Assembly (NCBI GenBank): GCA_001515955.1
Contig: LOES01000202.1
Location: 1 to 40,667, forward strand
Source: Clostridia bacterium BRH_c25
GTDB lineage: Bacteria; Bacillota_A; Clostridia; Lutisporales; Lutisporaceae
DNA: 40,667 nt
Direction: 5' to 3'
Shown here piece after piece: positions 34,651 through 40,667 of this stretch. Within the stretch, counting starts at the first letter, position 1, and each line of letters starts with the position of its first letter. Below the pieces are notes generated by a model. The model had not been told where the DNA came from and did no database searches. It saw only the letters and a program-made list of their open reading frames with translations. The translations under genes were made by a program, and so were the position numbers.

Positions 34651-35709
34651 ATGAAAAAGATTCTTGCATTAGTACTTGCGTTAACTCTCGTGTTCTCATT
34701 GGCAGCATGTGCTCCAAAGGCAGCTCCGGCAGCACCTGCAGGAGACGCTCCGGCAGCACCGGCAGCAGGAAATCCTACAATTGGTGTAACAATCTATAAG
34801 TATGACGACAACTTCATGTCCTTTGTAAGAAGAGCAGTTGAAAAGAATGCAGAAGGCAAAGCCGAGCTTATAATGAATGACTCACAGAACAACCAGTCAA
34901 CTCAGAACGAGCAGGTTGACATGATGATTTCAAAGGGCGTAAAAGCACTTGCAATCAACCTGGTTGATCCACAGGCAGCATCAACTATAGTTTCCAAGGC
35001 TAAGGCTGCCAATCTCCCTGTCATATTCTTCAACAAAGAGCCGGACGCTGCTGTGCTGGCAAGTTACGACAAAGCCTGGTACGTTGGAACTACTTCTTCA
35101 GAGTCCGGCGTAATGCAGGGTAAGGTTATCGTTGACGCTTGGAAAGCAGATTCAAAGCTTGACAAGAACGGTGACGGCAAATTACAGTATGTTCTCTTAA
35201 AGGGTGAACCCGGACATCCGGATGCAGAAGCCAGAACAAAGTATGCAATTGATGAGGTTAAGAATGCAGGTATCGAAGTTGAAGAGCTTGAGCTCCAGAC
35301 CGGTATGTGGGACAGCGTAAAGGGCAAGGAACTGATGGATGCCTGGATAGCCAAGCATGGCGAGAAGATAGAATTCGTTATCTGCAACAACGACGCTATG
35401 GCACTTGGTGCTATACAGTCCTTGAAGGCAAACGGATACTTCACCGGCGACAAGAAAATGCCTGTAGTAGGCGTTGACGCTATTCCTGATGCTTTAGAGC
35501 AGATAAAGAGCGGTCTGATGCTCGGTACAGTTCTTAACGATGCAGCAAACCAGGGGGGCGCAACAACAGAGCTTGCTATAAATGCTGCTAACGGCAAGGA
35601 CCCATTGGAAGGAACAAAGTGGACTCTTGATGACAAAAAAGCTGTTCGTGTACCGTACGTTCAGATCACAATGGATAACTTGAATGTAGCAGAAGAAGCA
35701 TATAAATAA
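34651..35709 (+). CDS. mglB: Galactose/glucose-binding lipoprotein
   Basis: This is the solute-binding protein of the Mgl importer. The 352-residue protein has a lipoprotein signal with lipobox SLAAC (Cys20), then a low-complexity Ala/Pro linker (23-44), then the periplasmic-binding fold beginning NPTIGVTIYKYDDNFM. The calcium site seen in enteric MglB is present as DKNGDGKLQ (about residue 172), and NNDAMALGAI and VVGVDAIPDA mark the sugar cleft. AAAGGGGGAAGTATCA precedes the ATG. It is first in mglBAC; a hairpin follows, as is common where the binding protein is made in excess. Confidence 0.96.
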   Translation: MKKILALVLALTLVFSLAACAPKAAPAAPAGDAPAAPAAGNPTIGVTIYKYDDNFMSFVRRAVEKNAEGKAELIMNDSQNNQSTQNEQVDMMISKGVKALAINLVDPQAASTIVSKAKAANLPVIFFNKEPDAAVLASYDKAWYVGTTSSESGVMQGKVIVDAWKADSKLDKNGDGKLQYVLLKGEPGHPDAEARTKYAIDEVKNAGIEVEELELQTGMWDSVKGKELMDAWIAKHGEKIEFVICNNDAMALGAIQSLKANGYFTGDKKMPVVGVDAIPDALEQIKSGLMLGTVLNDAANQGGATTELAINAANGKDPLEGTKWTLDDKKAVRVPYVQITMDNLNVAEEAYK

Positions 35710-35742
35710 TAGTAAATAATAGAAATTAGTATTATAATGAAG

Positions 35743-35770
35743 ACAAGGATGCATTAGCATGCATCCTTGT
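35743..35770 (+). terminator. Hairpin after mglB (partial terminator or mRNA stabiliser)
   Basis: ACAAGGATGCAT (35743-35754) pairs perfectly with 35759-35770 around TAGC and is followed only by TT. A further structured stretch with GGCTCC/GGAGCC, GCCG/CGGC and CCCGG/CCGGG pairs occupies 35781-35835 before the mglA ribosome site. This arrangement would let part of the transcripts reach mglA and mglC. Confidence 0.6.
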
Positions 35771-35866
35771 TTCAGATTAAGGCTCCGCCGGTGTTATCGG
35801 CAAAGCCATATTGTGGGAGCCCGGTATACCCGGGATTCCAGAACCAGATGGAATGGGGTGTGACCT

Positions 35867-37372
35867 ATGAATAGTAATGATGGGTATCTGCTTGAAATGA
35901 TCAACATCTCCAAGGAATTCCCCGGAGTGAAGGCACTGGACAACGTTCAGCTCAAATTGGGCAGAGGTACCGTCCATGCCCTGATGGGTGAAAATGGAGC
36001 AGGGAAATCGACTCTCATGAAATGTCTGTTCGGAATATACCATGCTGACAGCGGCGAAATTTACCTGGAGGGGAAAAAGGTAAGTTTCTTATCTGCCAAG
36101 CAAGCTTTGGATCATGGTGTGTCAATGGTGCACCAGGAGCTGAATCAGGTAAGGCAGCGTAATATTATGGATAATATATGGCTGGGACGTTACCCCAAAA
36201 AAGGACTTTTTATTGATGAAGAAAAAATGTATGTTGACACAAAAAAGATTTTTGAAGAATTGGATATTAGCCTTGATCCCCGGATGAAGGTAGGGAAATT
36301 AACAATATCTGAAATGCAAATGGTTGAAATTGCAAAGGCTGTTTCATATAATTCCAAGATAATTGTAATGGATGAACCGACTTCTTCTCTTACTGAAAGG
36401 GAAGTCAACCACCTGTTCAAGATAATAAGGGCTTTAAGAGGAAAAGGTGTAGGGATCATTTATATATCTCATAAGATGGAGGAAATTCTGAAAATTTCTG
36501 ATGAAGTTACAGTGATGCGTGATGGGAAATGGATTGCAACGAAGTCTGCAGGGGAGCTGACTACAGACATAATTATAAAACTCATGGTAGGCCGCGACCT
36601 GACCCATCGTTTCCCGGAGAAGACCAATAGGCCGGGGGAGACGATTCTGAAGGTTGAGAACTTGACAGCCACATATCAGCCCTCCATACAGAATGTTTCC
36701 TTTGAGCTTCGAAAGGGAGAGATTCTTGGAGTAGCGGGATTGGTAGGCTCCAAGCGTACCGAAATAGTTGAGACCTTATTTGGAATAAGACATAAAGTAT
36801 CCGGAGAAATTTCAATACATGGAAAAGCAGTAAAGAATGAGACTTCACAGCATGCAATAGACAATGGTTTTGCATTAGTTACTGAGGAACGCCGAACAAC
36901 GGGAATATATGCAATGTTGAACGTAAACTTCAATTCAACAATAGCCAATATAGGCAAATATATCAGCAAAATTGGCTTGTTTAATGAAAAGAAAGCTAAA
37001 GAGGATACCAAATGGGTAATAGACAGCATGAGTGTAAAAACTCCTTCCCAGAAAACACTAATCAGTTCATTATCCGGTGGAAACCAGCAGAAGGTCATAC
37101 TGGGAAGATGGCTGCTTACAGAGCCGGAAATCCTTATGCTGGATGAGCCTACCCGTGGTATTGACGTTGGTGCAAAGTATGAGATATATCAGTTAATGAT
37201 TGACCTGGCAAATAAAGGCAAGGGTATAATAATGGTTTCTTCGGAGATGCCTGAACTTCTGGGCATTGCAGATAGAATACTTGTAATGAGCAATGGCCGG
37301 ATTGCCGGAATATTAGAAGCGAAGGATACTGACCAGGAAGAGATTTTGCGCTTGACAGCCAAGTATCTATAG
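35867..37372 (+). CDS. mglA: Galactose/methylgalactoside ABC importer ATPase (two domains)
   Basis: This 501-residue tandem ATPase is of the sugar-importer (CUT2) class. Domain 1 has Walker [10 protein letters not shown] (about 43-51), signature [15 protein letters not shown] and Walker [12 protein letters not shown]. Domain 2 has the usual altered P-loop (GLVGSKRTE), signature [15 protein letters not shown] and Walker [13 protein letters not shown]. The altered second P-loop and the first signature are normal for MglA/RbsA. The start is ATG 35867 behind GGGGTGTGACCT. The gene precedes mglC by 18 bp. Confidence 0.94.
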   Translation: MNSNDGYLLEMINISKEFPGVKALDNVQLKLGRGTVHALMGENGAGKSTLMKCLFGIYHADSGEIYLEGKKVSFLSAKQALDHGVSMVHQELNQVRQRNIMDNIWLGRYPKKGLFIDEEKMYVDTKKIFEELDISLDPRMKVGKLTISEMQMVEIAKAVSYNSKIIVMDEPTSSLTEREVNHLFKIIRALRGKGVGIIYISHKMEEILKISDEVTVMRDGKWIATKSAGELTTDIIIKLMVGRDLTHRFPEKTNRPGETILKVENLTATYQPSIQNVSFELRKGEILGVAGLVGSKRTEIVETLFGIRHKVSGEISIHGKAVKNETSQHAIDNGFALVTEERRTTGIYAMLNVNFNSTIANIGKYISKIGLFNEKKAKEDTKWVIDSMSVKTPSQKTLISSLSGGNQQKVILGRWLLTEPEILMLDEPTRGIDVGAKYEIYQLMIDLANKGKGIIMVSSEMPELLGIADRILVMSNGRIAGILEAKDTDQEEILRLTAKYL

Positions 37373-37390
37373 GATAAGGAGTGATTAAAG

Positions 37391-38431
37391 GTGTTTAGCT
37401 CATTTTTCAACAAAATCAAGAATACCAAGATGAAAGATTTACTGACATGGGTGATGAACAATGCAATATTTGTTATATTATTAGTCCTATTGACAGTAAT
37501 AATTGTCATCTCTCCGGACTTCGTTACAATACTTAACTTCCGTAATATATTATCCCAGGCATCGACTCGTGTCATAATTGCTTTGGGTATAGGCGGGCTC
37601 ATTGTCACACAGGGCACCGACCTTTCAGCAGGACGCCAGGTAGGTCTGGCAGCAGTCATAAGTGCTTCGATGCTGCAGGCCCCTGAATATGTGTATCGTA
37701 TGTACCCTGATTTACCACAGCTTCCGGTAATACTGCCAATAATCGTAGTTGCGATAGTTTGCGGCTTTTTTGGGCTGATTAACGGTTTTGTTGTAGCAAA
37801 GCTTAAAGTTACTCCATTCATAGCTACATTAGGTTCTTCGATAATCATATATGGTGTAAACTCAATATACTTTGACCGGCCTCCCTATGGAGCACAGCCT
37901 ATAGGCGGCCTTGACGAAAAATTCATGCACTTTGCCCAGGGCAGCTTCAATATTGGCGGGTTCCTGGTACCATATCTGGTTATATATGCTGCAATTGCAA
38001 CAATACTTATATGGATTCTATGGAATAAGACCCGTTTCGGGAAAAACATATTTGCAGTTGGAGGTAATCCCGAAGCTGCTGTTGTATCCGGGGTAAACCT
38101 TATGAAGACAATATTTATTGTATATATGCTGGCAGGTGCAATGTATGGATTTGCCGGTGCTTTGGAGGCAGGCCGTGTAGGAAGTGCTACCAACAATACC
38201 GGTAACATGTACGAATTGGATGCAATAGCAGCCTGTGTAGTGGGCGGAGTGTCCTTCAGTGGTGGTATTGGTACCGTCGGAGGGATTGTAATAGGGGTTC
38301 TGATATTCCAGGTAATAAATTACGGGTTGGCGTTCATTGGAGTTAATCCTTATCTGCAGTATATTATCAAAGGTCTGATTATAATTACAGCAGTAACTAT
38401 AGATATGAGAAAATATATTAAGAGGAAATAG
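37391..38431 (+). CDS. mglC: Galactose/methylgalactoside ABC importer permease
   Basis: This 346-residue permease of the BPD_transp_2 (CUT2) family has about ten helices. It shows IALGIGGLIVTQGTDLSAGRQVGLAAVISASML near the N-terminus and the KVTPFIATLGSSIIIYGV segment, then GKNIFAVGGNPEAAVVSGVN. These segments are typical of MglC, including the longer extracytoplasmic stretch around residues 95-115. It starts at GTG 37391 with AAGGAGTGATTAAAG upstream. It forms the channel for MglA and MglB. Confidence 0.95.
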   Translation: MFSSFFNKIKNTKMKDLLTWVMNNAIFVILLVLLTVIIVISPDFVTILNFRNILSQASTRVIIALGIGGLIVTQGTDLSAGRQVGLAAVISASMLQAPEYVYRMYPDLPQLPVILPIIVVAIVCGFFGLINGFVVAKLKVTPFIATLGSSIIIYGVNSIYFDRPPYGAQPIGGLDEKFMHFAQGSFNIGGFLVPYLVIYAAIATILIWILWNKTRFGKNIFAVGGNPEAAVVSGVNLMKTIFIVYMLAGAMYGFAGALEAGRVGSATNNTGNMYELDAIAACVVGGVSFSGGIGTVGGIVIGVLIFQVINYGLAFIGVNPYLQYIIKGLIIITAVTIDMRKYIKRK

Positions 38432-38532
38432 CAAGTATTGGTAAAACAGAGAAAATTTTTGCGGAGTCTTAATAGCAAAGCTAAAGGTATTTCGTAAAAA
38501 ACATAGTTTTGTATTTTAATAGGGGTGCTTTA

Positions 38533-39696
38533 ATGAATGTGGATGTAATAATAGAGGAATTTGGAAATGTATTCAATATAAAAGAAGATGTCTATGGGTT
38601 CTTTGCACCCGGCAGGGTTAATTTAATAGGAGAGCATACTGATTATAACGGGGGGCATGTATTTCCATGTGCCTTAACCTTTGGGACTTATGCAGTCGCA
38701 CGTAAAAGGCATGACTCTAAATTAAGGCTTTTTTCAAAGAATTTTGACAGCCTGGGGATAATCGAAGCTGATATAAATGACTTGGTTTATGATAAAGCTC
38801 ACGATTGGGCAAATTACCCGAAGGGAATAGTAAAGACCTTCAAGGATGCGGGGTTTGGTATTGACAAGGGACTGGATATAATGTTCCTTGGAAACATTCC
38901 CAATGGAGCAGGCTTGTCTTCCAGTGCATCTATTGAGCTGGTAACCAGTGTTGCATTAAAGACATTATTCCGGTTGAATATAGAAATGCTTGATATGGTC
39001 AAGCTTAGCCAGAGGTCTGAAAACCGGTTCAATGGAGTCAACTGCGGAATAATGGATCAGTTTGCCTGCGGCATGGGCAGAAAGAACCACGCAATGCTTT
39101 TGAATACAATAACCTTGGAGTATAAATATGTCTCCGCGAACCTTGAGGGTATATCCATAGTTATTGCCAACACAAACAAACGCCGTGATTTGGCTGATTC
39201 AAAGTACAATGAAAGGCGGTGCCAGTGTGAGGCTGCTCTGTCTGCACTGCGGCAAAAGCTCCCCATAGCTTCTCTTGGAGATTTGTCCGAAGAAGAGTTT
39301 GAGGAAAACAAACAGCGGATAAACGATGAAGTTCAGAGGAAACGTGCAAAGCATGCAGTATACGAAAACCAGCGGACCATAAAGGCTGTAGATGCATTGG
39401 ATAAAGGTGATATAAAGAGCTTTGGCGAACTGATGAATGCTTCACATGTCTCCTTAAGGGACGATTATGAGGTTACCGGTACCGAGCTGGATACTCTGGT
39501 ATCGGCAGCCTGGAAAAACGGAGCAATAGGGTCAAGGATGACAGGCGCCGGCTTTGGCGGTTGTACTGTAAGCCTGGTTCACAACGATAGTATTTCAAGC
39601 TTCATTGAAAATGTCGGAAAGGAATATCTGGATAAAATCGGGTACAAGGCTGATTTTTATGTAGCTTCAATAGGTGACGGAGCAAGACAAATATAA
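38533..39696 (+). CDS. galK: Galactokinase
   Basis: GalK phosphorylates galactose to galactose-1-phosphate. The 387-residue GHMP kinase shows the substrate motif GRVNLIGEHTDYNGGHVFP (residues about 25-43), the ATP loop PNGAGLSSSAS, GIMDQFACGMG with the catalytic Asp, and the C-terminal GAGFGGC. The start is ATG 38533, behind AGGGGTGCTTTA; a TTG at 38509 is unlikely. It is 101 bp downstream of mglC and probably read from the mgl transcript or a weak promoter of its own that I cannot place. galT is not in the window. Confidence 0.97.
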   Translation: MNVDVIIEEFGNVFNIKEDVYGFFAPGRVNLIGEHTDYNGGHVFPCALTFGTYAVARKRHDSKLRLFSKNFDSLGIIEADINDLVYDKAHDWANYPKGIVKTFKDAGFGIDKGLDIMFLGNIPNGAGLSSSASIELVTSVALKTLFRLNIEMLDMVKLSQRSENRFNGVNCGIMDQFACGMGRKNHAMLLNTITLEYKYVSANLEGISIVIANTNKRRDLADSKYNERRCQCEAALSALRQKLPIASLGDLSEEEFEENKQRINDEVQRKRAKHAVYENQRTIKAVDALDKGDIKSFGELMNASHVSLRDDYEVTGTELDTLVSAAWKNGAIGSRMTGAGFGGCTVSLVHNDSISSFIENVGKEYLDKIGYKADFYVASIGDGARQI

Positions 39697-39699
39697 ATT

Positions 39700-39743
39700 T
39701 GTACAAGAGGTAGTTTTCCTTCATGAACTGCCTCTTGTTGTAC
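39700..39743 (+). repeat. Bulged stem-loop between galK and galE
   Basis: CAAGAGGTAGTT (39704-39715) pairs with AACTGCCTCTTG (39726-39737), with one G-T or mismatch position, and the flanking TGTA/TACA extends it with a 3-nt bulge. No T run follows, and the galE ribosome site begins about 18 nt later, so read-through is likely. Confidence 0.5.
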
Positions 39744-39775
39744 ATTCAAAAGTTTTTATACAGGAGGTTTTGCCC

Positions 39776-40667
39776 ATGGCGGTTTTAGTATGCGGAGGTG
39801 CAGGTTATATAGGTTCCCATTGTGTTTATGGTCTGATTGATGGAAAAGAAGAGGTTGTGGTAGCGGATAATCTTCAGACAGGTCATAGGGACGCTGTGCA
39901 CAAGGACGCTAAGTTTTACAAAGGTGATATAAGGGACAGGGAGTTTCTGGATAAGGTTTTTAAAGAGAACAAGCTTGATGCTGTAGTTCACTTTGCGGCA
40001 AATTCACTGGTAGGAGTGAGTATGAAGGAGCCTTTGGCGTATTATGACAATAATGTACATGGTACCCAGGTGCTGCTGGAGGCAATGAACAGGCACCGGG
40101 TCGGAAGGATTGTCTTTTCGTCCACTGCGGCTGCATACGGAGAGCCGGAGAGTATTCCGATACTTGAGACCGACAGGACGCTGCCGACTAACCCTTATGG
40201 AGAAACCAAGCTTGCAATGGAAAAAATGATGAAGTGGGCAGAGAATGCTCATGGCATTAAATTTATAGCCCTCAGGTATTTTAATGTGGCCGGAGCCCAT
40301 AAAAACGGAATGATAGGTGAAGATCACGATCCGGAGACTCATTTGATTCCGCTTATACTGCAGGTACCCCTTGGCAAGCGCGAAAGCATTGCTGTATTTG
40401 GAGATGATTATGATACTCAGGATGGCACCTGCATCAGGGACTATATTCATGTTGAGGATTTGACGGAAGCGCATATTCTTGCCCTCAACAGCTTGAGAGA
40501 AGGGTCTCCCAGCACTGTATACAATCTTGGAAACGGTGAAGGCTTCTCGGTGAAGGAAATAGTTGAAGCAGCAAGAAGAGTGACAAAGCATCCGATACCG
40601 TCAGTTATATGCCCGAGAAGGGCAGGAGACCCTTCCACCCTTATAGCCTCCGGCAAAAAGGCCATGG
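39776..40667 (+). CDS. galE: UDP-glucose 4-epimerase, 3'-truncated by window edge
   Basis: This NAD-dependent SDR enzyme interconverts UDP-galactose and UDP-glucose in the Leloir pathway. The frame is open to the window end (297 codons of an expected 325-340). The NAD motif GGAGYIGSH is at residues 7-15. SSTAAAYGEP holds the catalytic Ser/Thr. NPYGETK holds the catalytic Tyr141 and Lys145. RYFNVAGAH and IRDYIHVEDL follow. CAGGAGGTTTTGCCC precedes ATG 39776. It follows galK by 79 bp. Confidence 0.97.
   Translation, partial: MAVLVCGGAGYIGSHCVYGLIDGKEEVVVADNLQTGHRDAVHKDAKFYKGDIRDREFLDKVFKENKLDAVVHFAANSLVGVSMKEPLAYYDNNVHGTQVLLEAMNRHRVGRIVFSSTAAAYGEPESIPILETDRTLPTNPYGETKLAMEKMMKWAENAHGIKFIALRYFNVAGAHKNGMIGEDHDPETHLIPLILQVPLGKRESIAVFGDDYDTQDGTCIRDYIHVEDLTEAHILALNSLREGSPSTVYNLGNGEGFSVKEIVEAARRVTKHPIPSVICPRRAGDPSTLIASGKKAM

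Noticed and set aside
35064..35636. 190-codon minus-strand frame opposite mglB
   Set aside because: It is a shadow of a highly biased coding sequence, with no start signal and no known domain.

Overview
The window is chromosomal DNA of a low-to-moderate GC, Gram-positive anaerobe, most likely of class Clostridia. The evidence is the split P-protein (gcvPA/gcvPB), strong AGGAGG ribosome sites, TTG and GTG starts, sigma-A type promoters, many perfect stem-loops, Firmicutes-type ABC-F, BusR-like and WYL proteins, and a UGA-containing glutaredoxin-like gene that looks like a selenoprotein. I see no phage, plasmid, CRISPR array, rRNA or tRNA. The species cannot be named from this sequence alone.

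Layout. 1-542 is the 3' end of trpA. 593-2221 (-) is an ABC-F ATPase. 2222-2827 is a structured leader or decayed region ending in an intrinsic terminator just before an MFS exporter (2828-4024). A second MFS gene, a WYL regulator, a GyrI-like ligand-binding protein and a DUF3788-like protein follow (4132-7460). 7509-14024 (-) is a glycine-cleavage and lipoylation operon, gcvT-gcvH-gcvPA-gcvPB-(degenerate secretion-ATPase-like gene)-lipB-lipA. A tandem glycine riboswitch with a terminator platform (about 14094-14405) heads it. 14759-18471 (-) is a GH36 alpha-galactosidase with a GPH-family sugar symporter, flanked on both sides by fragments of M29 aminopeptidase genes. An amidohydrolase fragment and a small zinc-ribbon-like gene lie to the right (18697-19151). 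19295-22711 (-) is an OpuC/OsmVWXY-type betaine/choline ABC importer. Upstream of it is a GntR/RCK_C (BusR-like) regulator (23067-23726, -). 23903-26526 (+) is an ABC-2 exporter trio, followed by an ArsR-type regulator, a phosphotriesterase-like hydrolase, a ferredoxin-domain protein and the candidate selenoprotein (to 30306). 30364-34185 (-) carries gamma-glutamyltransferase and a GH3 glycosidase. 34651-40667 (+) is the mglBAC galactose/glucose importer with galK and the start of galE.

How the genes fit together. Three themes stand out. The first is galactoside use: GH36 plus symporter, GH3, Mgl, GalK and GalE. The second is glycine and one-carbon metabolism under riboswitch control, with the lipoylation enzymes in the same operon. 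The third is osmolyte uptake under a probable c-di-AMP-type regulator.

Most interesting signals. (1) An in-frame UGA at the first position of a glutaredoxin CxxC motif, followed by a bSECIS-like hairpin (30043-30306). (2) A 73-nt stem-loop element present twice at 61/73 identity, with three compensatory base-pair changes. One copy sits in the P2 loop of glycine aptamer 1 (14294-14366) and the other lies behind the ABC-2 operon (26523-26595). (3) An apparently inactive VirB11/CpaF-like domain protein inside the gcv-lip operon. (4) A near-consensus promoter buried in a 15-bp inverted repeat ahead of the betaine importer. All calls come from reading the sequence; no database search was run.
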